Assembly: GCA_023897205.1 (NCBI GenBank)
Contig: JAHWDD010000007.1
Coordinates: forward strand, 4,154,001 to 4,218,000
DNA from: Exophiala sp. HKRS030
Taxonomy: Eukaryota; Ascomycota; Eurotiomycetes; Chaetothyriales; Herpotrichiellaceae
Length of the DNA stretch: 64,000 bases
Direction of reading: 5' to 3'
Below, in pieces: positions 45,625-56,911 of the stretch (positions within the stretch are counted from its first letter, which is position 1; every line of letters begins with the position of its first letter). The notes below the pieces were generated by a model. That model was not told where the DNA came from. It ran no database searches and saw nothing but the letters and a program-made list of their open reading frames with translations. The translations under genes were made by a program, and so were the position numbers.

Positions 45625-46706
45625 TCACTCGATCTTCCTGTCCAACTTATCCACTCCACCCTCAACCCACTGCCTCACACTCTGCGCCTGCTGTGCATAC
45701 CACGAATTCATGGTATCCGGCTCGACATAGCCATTATGCGGACTCAGCAGGACACTCCCCCTCCCCTGCTCGCCCCAATAGCCCGTCCGCCGCCACGGCG
45801 AATCCCTCGGCAGGGGCTCGACGTCAAACACATCGAGCCCGACGCCTCTGATCCTTCCCTCTTCCAGGGCCGCAAGCAACGCGTTCTCATCGATCAACGG
45901 GCCACGCGATGTGTTCACCACGATGGCGTCCGGTTTCAACCACTCGAGTTCCTGCGTCGATACAATGCCCTAGACCGTTCGGACAAGACATAATGCACGC
46001 TAAGCACGTCAGCGCGACGGAACAAGTCCTCTTTCGACTGTGCGACCTCGAAGCTGCCGGCTGGCAAGCCGCGCGCTTCAGCCGCCTCGTCGGCCTTCTC
46101 CTGCGTCAGGCTCGAGCTCCACGCGAGGATACTCATGCCGAAACCCAGCTTGCCCGTCACAGCGGCTTGGATGCCCAGACGGCCTAGACCCAGCAGCGCG
46201 AGCGTCTTGCCTGCCAGCGACGACACGAGACCCGTCTGCCAGCCTGTCGGCGTGGTTTTGATGGTCGCGTCGCTCTGCACCAAGTTCTTGGCCAGTCCCA
46301 GGATCAGTGCCCAAGTCTGCTCGTTCGGCACGTCGTAGCCTTTCCCTGCGCCGTTGGCCGCGCTGGCCTTGGGTCCTGTCCCGACCACGGCGATCGAGAG
46401 CTCCTTTGCCGCGGCAATGTCGATGGCCGCGTTGCGCATGCCCGTTGTCAGCAGGACTTTGAGGTTGGGTAGCTGCGACAGTATGCTGCGTGGGAAGTGT
46501 GTGCGTTCGCGCATCGATGAGATCAGTGTGAATGGTTGCAGGCGGGCGACTAGAGCTGCGTGGTCCGAGGCGTCGCGGGCGTTGAGTGTTTCAGGGAATT
46601 GGTGGATTTCGAGGCTGGGAATGCTGCTGAGTAGAGACTCGAAGTGTGGTGTTGCTATGTCTGCGTAGTCGTCCAGGATGGCGAGTTTGATGGGTTGCGT
46701 CGCCAT
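45625..46706 (-). CDS. D-isomer-specific 2-hydroxyacid dehydrogenase (one-base gap)
   Basis: About 360 residues from MATQPIKLAILDDYAD. It has the NAD fold GKTLALLGLGRLG and catalytic-domain residues in NTSRGPLIDENAL (Arg), GVGLDVFDVEPLP (Glu) and LLSPHNGYVEP (His), the complete catalytic set of the family. A one-base gap in the CCC run at 45968-45970 (plus strand) splits LSVHYVLSERSRG from IVSTQELEWLKPDAIVV. Likely substrates are 2-ketoacids or hydroxypyruvate. The frame stays open upstream to another ATG at 46856, giving a 50-residue Arg/Ser/Thr-rich leader containing RHYSTT, which resembles a mitochondrial presequence, so two isoforms are possible. Confidence 0.85.
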
Positions 46707-46856
46707 GGTAGAGGATTGCTTCTGGTGCAGATGACTATTATTGTAACGAATACTCGATTTGTGGGTAGTGCTATAGTGACGAGAGTCGGAAGCGATGTGA
46801 GCAAGGAGTGTGTTGGATGTGTGTTGTAGGCGGTTCCTGGCAATAGTCGTGGACAT

Positions 46857-47526
46857 GTATAGCGTACTTGGAAATTGCGAGACACTTAACTACAATCAAG
46901 TGCTGCGGTGCTTGATCCGATGGAATAGGCAGACGTCGAGATCGGCTTGGAGAAAAGGGTCAAGAATATCTTCTGTATTAATCAGCCCTTTCATCTATTC
47001 GTGATGATGGATAGGATTGGATCAAAGCCGTCAATAGAAGACGATGGTGCCGGACGTTCTCCGCATAACGCCATCTGGATCCAAGTTCCCCAGATCCGAG
47101 ATCGGATCAAGTCTTGATCACTCATTAGCAATTAGAACACTGTCCTGCTACTTGTATGGTGTATTCTCAAACATGAACTACAGAAATCTTGCCCTTTGCC
47201 AGAGTCGAAGAGATAACAGAGTCTCATTTCATATAACGTGTCTAAGTGTATGGCTATTCTTATATAGTTGTATGCTTTACAACATCCGATACTTGTGCCA
47301 TGTATGCAACTGCGTCGAGCCACGAGTCGCAACCCTTCTCGAGCTGACAACTTGACAATCTCACAAAAGTCTCGAATCTGACTGAGGAGAATATCCGTGA
47401 ACCGACTCCAAAAAATCATGCTTCCAAGCGCAAAGTCGACCAAGATTCCAGCAGATGAGTCTGGAAAATGTTGTTAGGGCCCCTCCCAGAAGAGGAGCCC
47501 CTCGACAGACTTCTTGTCCGTACCTC
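46857..47526. other. intergenic
   Basis: The region lies between the hydroxyacid dehydrogenase promoter and the arabinitol dehydrogenase 3' end. No gene is recognised. Confidence 0.5.
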
Positions 47527-48677
47527 TTATAAACTGTCGTCATTCTTGATCTGGACCTTGATTGCGCCACTCTTAGGATCACTGGCAGTCTTGAAGGCTT
47601 CCACAGCATCACTGAGATTGTAGCGATGAGTGACCAACTTGTCCAGGTTAATGACCCCACTCTCAACTAGTCGAATGGCTTTGGGCCAAGTATTGCAGTA
47701 TCGATACTGGTACTGCAGGTCAATCTCTTGCGTACTCAGACGCATAAATGGTACCTTCATTTCGTTCTTGCCGACTCCAATGATAAAGACCTTTCCTCCG
47801 AATTTGACACTCCAGATAGCACTGGCGACACTGGACTCAACACCGGTACATTCAATGGCAATACGAGGTCTAATACCTCCGAATTTCTCGATGATTCCAT
47901 CTGCGGTCTCTTCAGCAGATTTTCCAAGTGGTACTTGAAACGTCTTGACACGAGGGACTAGTGATTGGGCGAATCTCAGACGACCAGCATCAATGTCAGT
48001 GATGACTATGGGGGTCGCCCCAGCAGCTGCAGCACAGAGTAGTGAGACCAGACCAATTGGTCCGGCACCAGCAATCAAAGTTGCGTCGCCTAATTTGAGT
48101 CCAGCACGATCGATACCTGCTAGGGCGACAGAAAGAGGCTCTAGTAGACTCCCGTCTTCGAAGCTCATATTTCCGATTTTATGGCACCAAACGGCAGGAT
48201 GCTTGACGTATCTTCTCAGTAAGCCATCGACAGGGGCGTACTCAAGAACTCAACACTTTCACAACCATTATATCTTCCTGTCAAACAGGGCTCACACTTG
48301 TAGCATGGAATATTTGGTTCAACAGCGACCCGATCACCGGGTTTCAAGTTCTTGACGGAAGGGTGGACAGAAAGTACCACTCCGGCAGATTCGTGGCCGA
48401 GGATATGGTCACCCTCGACAATCATGGGCCCTATACATCCTGCATGCCAAAAATGGACATCAGAACCACAGATTCCAGTCGACTTGACGCCAACGTATAC
48501 CTCGCCTTCTTTCAAGTCATGGCCAGTTTGCACCTCTTCTAGAGTAGGTGAGGCTTCTGCAATCCAAAGATCATGCTGAGGGTTTGTATAGACCCCAATG
48601 TTAGATTTGGAGGGCTCGGTTGACAGGGTTGTCTTGGTCGTGGACGCCGTTACGGTGGTGGTCTCGGTGGTTGACAT
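47527..48677 (-). CDS. ladA: L-arabinitol 4-dehydrogenase (one-base gap)
   Basis: About 383 residues. [20 protein letters not shown] and [11 protein letters not shown] carry the catalytic zinc ligands (Cys, His, Glu); [15 protein letters not shown] is the structural zinc lobe; [14 protein letters not shown] binds NAD with an acidic residue after beta-2 (VITDID), so it should prefer NAD+. [20 protein letters not shown] is typical of LadA rather than xylitol or sorbitol dehydrogenases. The enzyme oxidises L-arabinitol to L-xylulose in fungal pentose catabolism. A one-base gap in the GGGG run at 48233-48236 (plus strand) lies at [15 protein letters not shown]. The 40-residue Thr/Ser-rich N-terminus is longer than usual; the frame also continues upstream, but that part is low quality and probably 5' UTR. 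Confidence 0.9.
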
Positions 48678-50067
48678 GGTTGGAGGGGCAGGGTTGAACG
48701 AGTGGGAAGTGGACGTGGTCTTCTCCGTCGTTATGGGTATGGGTTGTGGGAGTGGGTGCGGGCGTTTAGGCGTTGGTGAAAGGCTTGTGCTTGTGCTTGC
48801 CCCAATGCAGGTGAGCCGTTGCAGGCAAGGAGGAGTGTAGAGGCAGGTAGAGGCAGGAAGAAGCAGGCAGCAGCAGGCGAAAAGTGCGGGGTACCAAACG
48901 GTGAATGACGAATGGTGAATGGTGGTTTTGTCGGCCAATCAAAATCAAAACTGGAAAGGAACGATTTGTCAACAGTTGAGATTCGAGGAAGGAACGAGCC
49001 TGGAGCAGAGAGAGGAGAACGAGGAAGGAACGATGCAGTTGTCGGCGTCGTGACTTGGTATAAAAGAAATGGAAAAAACTCCTCCACAACCTCTGGTAAG
49101 GGAACAATCTCAATAATCAGTCTGCTTTCTCAACTCTCAAGGTCATGTTGACAATCAATGCAACCTCCCTTCGGGCCGTGTCCTGTTCTTGTACTCCGTT
49201 TTATCCAAATCGACCTTCGCTGCCACACGTACCTGCACCATTTACCCATTGTTTCTGCAGTTTTATCCACGCCCACCGCTATGCCCGCCACCATGTCCGC
49301 CGCATCCTAGGCCCGATCCCCCACATTCACCCTCCGGACCGCCAAGCTAGCTCATTACCACAGGAATATTTCCCCTTCGAGTCCCTAACACGGCCGCTGT
49401 CTTGATCCGGCCAGGCCCTCTCCACCTCATCCTTCATCTGGACGATCAAAGAGTAGCTTGAATGTAGAGTTACACCTAGTCAACGCAGCTTTTCGGTGGC
49501 GACCGCGCACATCTCTAACAACCTGATCTTTGCCGGTCTTATCGTGTCAATCACTAGCCAAGCTTATTTTTAGGTGGTCAACTTCTCTTCGCAAGCACGA
49601 GTACGCACACTCGGATTCAAGCTTGAGGCACTACCCACTGTTCACCACCGTAAGAGGGTTGCCTTACTTCATTAGTCGTTTTTCACATATGCTGCTGACA
49701 TGTCGTTCCAATCATCCCTCTGCAGGCACATCTCACAAAGTCTAGTCGATCGCTTTGTATTTGCTATCTAACAACTAGCCTATTAATCCTTCGTCCGAGA
49801 TTCTCGCCTCCAAATTCAAAACGGAGAGATCAACTAGTTAGCTGGAAGGACCGCAAATTAGAACTCGCCAGGTTACAAAATGGACTAGAAATCCTCCGAT
49901 CCACCATTGATCTTCAGCTGACGATCCAACATGGTATGCGGTAAGAAAGCAAAGCAATACACTCTATTACTATAGAGTAGCAAAGCAAAGCGTTGCTTTC
50001 AGGCTTAATACTCATTACCCGCATGACTATGAGCATATGTCTTCGCTTTTTGTCGGGCCGTGAATGT
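48678..50067. other. intergenic with a small hairpin
   Basis: Promoter side of the arabinitol dehydrogenase. No gene is recognised over 1.4 kb. It marks the left border of a gene-poor block that reaches about 62 kb. Confidence 0.5.
49945..50000. repeat. 56-bp nested inverted repeat
   Basis: GAAAGCAAAGC (49945-49955) pairs with GCGTTGCTTTC (49990-50000) with one mismatch, and CTCTAT (49962-49967) pairs with ATAGAG (49972-49977) inside it. AGCAAAGCAA is also repeated directly. It may be a tiny MITE or a transcribed hairpin. Confidence 0.5.
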
Positions 50068-50787
50068 TCATTTTCGACGACTGGGCTGCTTTGGAGAATC
50101 CAAAACCATTTCTACGTCAGATGGCGAGGACGAATGAAGTCGACTGTCGCTATAATCCTGCATCTCAATCTCCCGGTTTGGAGTCGGTCGAGCAAATATC
50201 GGGTTGGTAGCTAGCCTGGTAGGTGTTGTTGGAACAGCCGAAACACCACTTGATTGGCCTCGACTTCCACCTGACCTTTGACGTTGGTGATAAGTGTTCC
50301 GTATTCCGGGCGAATGTTGTGCACTCGTCGGCCATTCAACATCAGCCATGTCAGTGTCTATCGGGGATGGCTTCTTCTGGCACGGACTGCTACGTTGCGC
50401 TGTTGGACGGGCGATGGGCAGCGCCGAAATGAGATCTTTTTTCCAAGTCCCAGAATTGACACGCTCGCGTGATGGCGTATCGTTTTCAGGCCGAGCTCGT
50501 TCTTTCCCCTTGCTCCTCGGTGTCTCCGTGCCCTTGGAGTCATCGTCCAGTCCTGGAATGAATTCTGGCCAGTCTTTCCAACGCTTATCACATTGTCCAC
50601 AAACAGGACTCTTATTTGCTTCGGGACCAAGCACCTTGCCATGATTGAAATCGGGGCACCAAGAATCACTACCACTGTTCTTCTTGCCTTTTCTGAACTT
50701 ATGACACTTGCCTTGGACTACCAGCTTGCCATCCTTTGGATTCTTTGGGCAACTCGTCCAGGTAACCCATTGGATTGTTTTGCACAT
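50068..50787 (-). CDS. small Cys-motif protein A (C-x10-C family), long disordered tail
   Basis: Unrecognised protein of 239 residues beginning MCKTIQWVTWTSC. The first two cysteines are separated by exactly ten residues, followed by GKC, WC and a closing VCGQC, the pattern shared with four other genes in this block. After about residue 75 the chain is Ser/Pro/Arg-rich and disordered, ending SPKQPSRRK. There is no signal peptide, so intracellular; zinc binding by the cysteines is an inference. It is the only minus-strand member and the only one with a long tail. The start Met is immediately followed by Cys as in members B and C. Confidence 0.65.
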   Translation of the reverse strand: MCKTIQWVTWTSCPKNPKDGKLVVQGKCHKFRKGKKNSGSDSWCPDFNHGKVLGPEANKSPVCGQCDKRWKDWPEFIPGLDDDSKGTETPRSKGKERARPENDTPSRERVNSGTWKKDLISALPIARPTAQRSSPCQKKPSPIDTDMADVEWPTSAQHSPGIRNTYHQRQRSGGSRGQSSGVSAVPTTPTRLATNPIFARPTPNREIEMQDYSDSRLHSSSPSDVEMVLDSPKQPSRRK

Positions 50788-51440
50788 TTTGATCTCTTCA
50801 GATTGCTATGGGAGTTTCAACAGGCCTTCGAGCTTTTTGTTAGCTTGATTTTGGTACGTTCAGATCATGAACTCACATTCCTAGACAAGTTTGAGACATT
50901 ATATATGGCTTGTCGGTACGTCTGACTGGCAGTGGCCAGCGAGTATTCAGCTCTTGTGACTCGTGTTGAATAGCCGACACAATATTAGACATATGTCACC
51001 TCAAGATACAGCAGTTGCTTGATGCACGGCCTTCATGTCATCTCCTCCTAATACGCAGATGATATCAGCAACAAACAACCTATCAAGCGTGGTTCGGTTT
51101 CAGCATCTCTGAGTCCGGCCAGGTAAATGTGTGGTCTCCGACAAAACATGACTTTCATGTTTGTGTTACCTTTTACCACATATGGGTGAGTATATTCGTC
51201 GAGCCGGAGAGCGTGCAACAATGGCGTTCGTTTTGTCAGAAGGCTTTTCGCTGTCATAGTCTCCATGACCCTCGAGATTGATGCTTACTAACCAAACTAT
51301 ATAAAGACCTCGAGTAGCCTCGTCCTGCCAAAGGTGTCTCTGCGCCATGACAGTTTGGTTCATTTACACGGTCTCATATCTGCCCAAAGGACTAAAAATC
51401 CAGAAACCTTTCAAAATCTTCTCTCATCCATTATCGAACT
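50788..51440. other. intergenic, divergent between Cys-motif genes A and B
   Basis: No gene is recognised. It likely contains both promoters. Confidence 0.5.
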
Positions 51441-51740
51441 ATGTGCAGCCAACGTATCGTAACCTATTGGGAGAAATGCCACGCCAGGGTGAGTGATGAC
51501 ACTGGCACTGTGGTCCGTAAGGGTCATTGTACAGTGCAGGTTCTTGGCCGGTGTGGCCGGACAATATGTACACCAAGAAGAATTACAGAGACACTGATAC
51601 ATTGGGGTAACTGCGCAATTTGCGACAAGATAGAGAAACAAAAGTCTCCCAAAGGGCCAGGAGAGGATAAAGACGATGCCCAGAGCAATGGAACGGCAGG
51701 GCCATCTGCGTCTAAAACTCCCGCCGTCGAGTCAAAGTAA
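51441..51740 (+). CDS. small Cys-motif protein B (C-x10-C family)
   Basis: A 99-residue protein starting MCSQRIVTYWEKC. Ten residues separate the first two cysteines and an aromatic precedes EKC. GHC, GRC and TIC follow in the middle and WGNCAIC closes the domain; the remaining 30 residues are charged and disordered (KGPGEDKDD). It has the same layout as A and C. No signal peptide, no known domain. Single exon. Confidence 0.6.
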   Translation: MCSQRIVTYWEKCHARVSDDTGTVVRKGHCTVQVLGRCGRTICTPRRITETLIHWGNCAICDKIEKQKSPKGPGEDKDDAQSNGTAGPSASKTPAVESK

Positions 51741-52572
51741 ACATCATTTGCCCTCTTGGAGAGGCTTTCAGTCGCATGTGTCTTGACCAGGATATATGAT
51801 CTGGCTCGTGTCATAGCTGACAAGGCGATAGACAAGCAGTGTAGATGTGGTGGCTCTTGACTGGTCGGGAAGGTGACACTCATGTCCAGGGACAGCTGGA
51901 TGGGTGTGAAAGCATATGGCTTTACATAATCTGCTTTAAATATACATTTTAAGGCATAATACACATCAGATTTACCTCCTCCAAGACCTGAGATTTGTAT
52001 ATAGTCTCATTGAACATCTTTAGACAAGATATGAATGAATTTTGCATTAAGTGTTGGTCGAGGAAGGACTTCGTGAGCCGAGCATGCCCCCTTTCCACTA
52101 CCTCCTTCTTCTTGCCACGCCTCGTCTTTCGTTTGTACAGACATATTGGAGCTCTTCTTTACAGACAACAGATTCGAGATTGCACCTCTGAGTCTACGAA
52201 ACGCTCATGATCTAGGTGTGATCCGTCGTTGGTCTGGGGTATTTGGGCTCACCCTGTTGACAGCCACCTGTTTGCCCACATTTTTCTTCTAAGTCATTTC
52301 TCTGACTATTCGTTTGATCCTTTGACTCGATCATGTCAGTTTAGAAATTTAAATCATGACAACGCCTTCGTTTGTCGGGATTTACGTTGCGTCTGAGTAT
52401 TTAAGCTTGCCTATCCATCGTTTGAAGGTAGAACACTTTCTATACTCTCGAGACACCTACCCAATATATGCGAACCCTTTCCAGCCCAACTCTACAACAC
52501 CGAAACAGGATATAAATAAAGCCAACGAGGTTGAATGTTCGAACAATAAACGATATCTACCAAATCGGTGCG
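51741..52572. other. intergenic between Cys-motif genes B and C
   Basis: No supported gene. Frames at 51995-52210 and 52356-52580 lack the family motif and are left uncalled. Confidence 0.45.
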
Positions 52573-52968
52573 ATGTGTAGACAACACTTCACCACGGAAT
52601 ACGAGAAGTGCAAATTGAGAGAGCGAGATGCCTCTACGGGTGCAGTACTTCCAGGTGGTCATCATTTATTGTTAGTGTTTGACCGCTGTAACCAGCTGTA
52701 TCAAAGCGACCCTTGGAAAACACCTCCTTGTACTCCCGATGCTAGAGCACGCTACATCGACGCCTCACATCGTTGCCCAATTTGTGAAGATAACAGAAGC
52801 CGGGGACTTCGCAGGGAGTTATCGAGAGTTCTCCAAGGAATAGCAGTCGGCTCCTATCCTAGACTGTGTTATTCGTGGATCATGCCCGATAAGCACTCCT
52901 ACTGCTTATACGAGGCTCCCAAGTCTTGTCTTCCAGAATATGTCCCGCCGACCTCGAGTGGGATGTGA
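52573..52968 (+). CDS. small Cys-motif protein C (C-x10-C family)
   Basis: 131 residues starting MCRQHFTTEYEKC: again Met-Cys, ten residues, an aromatic, EKC. The middle has DRC and PPC, and the domain closes with HRCPICEDNRSR. The C-terminal 55 residues carry three more cysteines (LCYSW, YCLYE, SCLPE) not seen in the relatives. I set the start at the ATG that gives Met-Cys because it reproduces A and B; the frame is open for 14 codons upstream. Function unknown. Confidence 0.6.
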   Translation: MCRQHFTTEYEKCKLRERDASTGAVLPGGHHLLLVFDRCNQLYQSDPWKTPPCTPDARARYIDASHRCPICEDNRSRGLRRELSRVLQGIAVGSYPRLCYSWIMPDKHSYCLYEAPKSCLPEYVPPTSSGM

Positions 52969-53609
52969 GGAGTTCGACAATTACTCGCCTCGGACAGTCT
53001 GAAAATATTCACCTAGTTCCGGAGCATAACTGCTTCTGGAGCGGAAATCGCTCATACATAAATCAACACGAGATCGCGAGCCACTAGCAAGGACTTGTGA
53101 AGTCTAATAATCTTAACCATGCTTTTTCTTACTTGACGGACGCGCCGTCCGCCTTCATGGTCCTGGAAGTTCGCAACATCAGTCAACACGGAATCCTACC
53201 ATGATAGATAACAATAACACTTTTCTGCGCTCCAACAGCTGAATGCGTCCATGAAAGGGATACGCAGGTGCTTGGATATTCTGGACATATAACGATCTTC
53301 TATGGGCACTTCGACCCTAGATTTGTATCGTTATCGACATTCAGCACGAGACACTCTATTCATGGCGTGCCGATTTCGGAATGCAGCGGAGTTGGAGCAG
53401 GATAATGATGGAACAACATCGATGCCATTGTGTTACAACGCCCCGTCCATAGTCATGCCCTAGCTATGGAATAAAAAACAAAACAAACAAAAACAAAACC
53501 TTCCACTCAAAGTATTTTCCTTGTCCTGACCATGCCCCATAGATTCGAAAACCTAAACTTCTCCTCACCTATCAGGTATCACCAGCCTTGCCACCTCAGT
53601 CCAACGAAC
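52969..53609. other. intergenic
   Basis: Nothing is recognised. An AAAACAAAACAAACAAAAAC-like A-rich tract is at about 53469-53493. Confidence 0.5.
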
Positions 53610-54427
53610 TTAAAGAGTATCGGCGAAAGCATCAATCGCTGCCGCAAGTGCCTTCAGTGCAAGCTTGAGCCCAAGCCTGCCCCGTTTATCAAAGACCACA
53701 TCCGAAAAATACGGCGCAACCTCAATGCTCTGAGCCGAGCGGCCCTCCAGTGCGGTGCCACTTCCCAAGCTAGCATCATACTGTGCGCGCCATGCAACAA
53801 TGACATCCTTGAGCAAAGTTGCGAGTTCGAGCGCGTCATCAGCCGTGAAAGCCTCCGAAACTACTACGCTCCCATCGTCTCCAGGCAGGGGAATCGTTCC
53901 GTCCGCCCAGCCGTGGACAAGGGCGATCGCGGCTGCGAGCGCGTCATCGCCTTCCGGCACGGAGCGTTTGAGGTTCGATTTGCTGATCAGCTTGGATAGG
54001 TAGTCAACGATTTTTTTCACCACGTCGGACACGGATGTGCGCCGGCTGATGTGCCCGCCCGGGCTGGGTAGCGGTGCAGACCCCTCTGCCACGCGTTGGA
54101 TGTCGGCGAAGATGGCGTTGATTTCTTCCAGCTCGGCCGTGTATGACCGTTTGCTGACGTCGCTGGTCGTGGTGTTGGTCGGAGTGTCGTCGACTGGCAG
54201 AGTGAGTGCTTCTTGCACGAGTGTTTGGAAGGTCGAGATGGCGTCGCTCATGAGTTCGACCGTCACTTCGACGTCGGAGCGGGTGGATAGCCTGGTTGGG
54301 ACAGGGCTTGCGCTGTGGTTTGATGTTATTGGGAGGGCCTCGTCGCGAGCAGGCTAGTCGGGAGGGGTACTTACAAGACAGCGGGAATGGCCAGCATGGC
54401 GATGGTGGCGATGGCTTGGAACTTCAT
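53610..54427 (-). CDS. secreted, cysteine-free proprotein with dibasic sites
   Basis: Two exons (54427-54375, 54312-53610; 62-nt intron) give 251 residues. MKFQAIATIAMLAIPAVFASP is a signal peptide with an Ala-Ser-Pro cleavage region; the intron falls inside it. The mature part has no cysteine and is predicted helical. Kex2-type dibasic sites occur after VSKR, ISRR and NLKR, cutting the chain into segments of very different length, and a further DKR is near the C-terminus. It ends in a helical Ala/Leu-rich segment (LALKALAAAIDAFADTL). No family is recognised; a surface-binding (HsbA-like) or peptide-precursor role is possible, neither shown. GC content is higher than in the surroundings. Confidence 0.75.
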
Positions 54428-56911
54428 TTTGGCAGATCGAGGTTTTGCAAAAGGATTGCTAAGATTGATGGAATTGGCAAGGGGGTTGAAGGAGATTCCT
54501 GTTGCCGATCGCAGAAGCGGAAGAAGGGGTTTCTGGAGAAGTGAAGGATGTTCTTGTTGTTTATTTGGAAAGCTTAAGAAGTAGGAGAAGTTGTTCTTGA
54601 ATGATGAGTTGTTGCCTTGGTTGAAAGGATGTTGTTGAGGATTGATGGAGAAAGGGAAACAGAATTGAAGCGGGTTGAATGGTCATATTTATACCCATTC
54701 TGCTTGACATCTCTTCTCGCGATCAAGGTCTTGCAAGCACCGATTTCATCAATCATGAAGCCCCTTTACTGTTCTCCTGAGTTCCTAGATGCATGAAGAT
54801 CTTCAGCCGAGCAGGCGTTCATCGGCGTCGAGCTGAATTCGCGACAACGACCTCCTGTACCATTGTTTGAGATGCGATTGTTCGCAGCCAGTCATAAGAG
54901 AAGACTTCAGTTGAAAGGATATAACAACGTCAAAGATAGCTGATGGCTGACTGAGGACGAGGCGCAGTCAAAGTTATCAAGTATGCTTCAACAGATCTGC
55001 TGTCCCACTGAGACTTCAGAGAGGAACCAGGAGAACTTCCAACTCTCCTCCTCATGACCAATAGCGATCGTCTTCGCTATATTCACAAGCAAAGATTGAA
55101 GACATCATTCAGGAGAATGCCGAATTCAAGACTTTCAAAGCTCGTGTCCTGAGACGACGATGGAAAAGGTATTCTGAACGAATATTGAAGAGTACGAGTG
55201 TGCTTTCTTCGTCTGCAAACTCTACCGATGATGAAGTATCGTCTTGATATCGACAATCTCCGCACCCAAAGACAGGACGTTGAGTAGGAACCCATGGGAA
55301 TCGACAATGCCGCCAAGTCCGCTGTCGGCTTTACTCGTGCGGAGCGATTAGCGATGGGGCCGAATGCTTGGCGACTTCCCCTCCCCTGACCCCTGACGCA
55401 AGGCTGACTTCTGAGAAGTTGGGGGAAATACGAACGATTTCCTCATTTAGTAATGTGTTGATCATATCATTCGCTTGGTTGTTTCAAGTTCAGCCCTACA
55501 AACGCACAATGGCTTGCATATCAAGTCCGGGTTTTGTCGCTATGACACATAGATGTGGTTCATGTTTCGGGACGAAGGGAAAGAGACGAGAAACAGTGCG
55601 TGAACTGGTCGTAGAAAAACAACACATCACCGATTCACCCCACATGTCTGGAGGGGCCAAATCTGGAGATCGGTATGGCCTATTCCGGGTCTGCGCTTGT
55701 ACTCCTGGACGGCCAACTTCGCTCCAGGTCACCCCACGGATTCATGTCCACGACCATTGTAGGTCTGCTCTTCCGCCGCTGAACCCCCCTTTTACTCGAC
55801 TACAGCCAACAGAAGATCTCTGGACATTGTTGGTATCAGTGCGAGGGTATCGTCAATTCCCACTTCCGCGCTCTACCATTACTTCGCCTATGCTTCTTGA
55901 TCGCGAGTCTCAACCAGCAACCTTCTGGCGAGAGAAGTACTACATCTCATTTCAAGAACGCACAGCTTGTATCTAGCCTGACCGGAGCATCCTGCTCAGA
56001 TAATTTTCAGTGTGTGCGACGGCCATAGCTTGGCATCTGGCGATATCTTTGCGAATTGGTGGGATAGTTCCAAAGACCCTCGTTGGAGGTCTTACAATCA
56101 TGCCGAGATCATGAGACGAAGCCGACCGACTATGACCATCGTAAGTAGTGCCTCTTAGTGCTGATGCCAATGGTCACTAATATGATTTGAGTATAGACAA
56201 AAGTAAAGCGAGCGAGCAGGAACACTTGCTGACGACAACGCCAATGTGAAGCACACTTCCCATAACAAAGACCCTTAGGAAATTGTCCTTCGCGATTTCG
56301 AACGACATGCACTACCTGCACGTACAATTCCACAAATGTCTAGACTTGTATGTCACAGCATTGCTATGAGGCAACATCTCAGAGATCGTGCCATGGGCTC
56401 AAATTTCGGTCACTTGTAACTGAATCCCCATCAAATCTGTATTTGTTCTTGTGCATAAGCGATGATGGCCATGAGAGAAATGCAGAGCCAGGAAGCGTTA
56501 CATTTCAAAATGCCAAGAGGGATAGAAAAGCCAACTTTGCGAATTCCTTTGATTGTCCGCTGAACTTTGCCGATGTTGTAGTCGAAAACTGGGGCTCCCA
56601 ACTCAAATATAGCACCCGAGGATTCGTAGGATCCTCGGCCCCTGGGCTCCGCCACTCAAAAGCGGGGAACTTGGATGGCTTCGATCCTTGCGTCGTGTTT
56701 GATAGCCGGTACGGTCCTGCTAGTACCAATGTACCTCAGGTTGCAAGTGCCTATGTAAGGCATCAGATCCTGGAATTTTGTATTCTTTCCAAAGATCGAA
56801 TTTCCCTCCAGCACAGTGACTAATACTTTTGTTCACTTCACGACTATCAAGAACTAGGAAACAAGTCGCCCGTAACGAGAGCAGCACTAGGCTAAGTAGA
56901 CGGGCATCGTC
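54428..56911. other. 2.5 kb intergenic stretch
   Basis: No supported gene. Frames at 55368-55976 (202 codons, plus) and 56350-56823 (157 codons, plus) have no recognisable domain or intron context; they might be remnants or orphan genes but I cannot support them. Confidence 0.45.

Noticed and set aside
48678..48938. In-frame 87-residue upstream extension of the arabinitol dehydrogenase
   Set aside because: Low-complexity Pro/Ser/Cys sequence unlike the family N-terminus; treated as 5' UTR.
55368..55976. 202-codon plus frame with a C-x12-C-G-S-C motif
   Set aside because: Considered as a sixth member of the Cys-motif family, but spacing and the aromatic/EKC context do not fit, and no other support exists.
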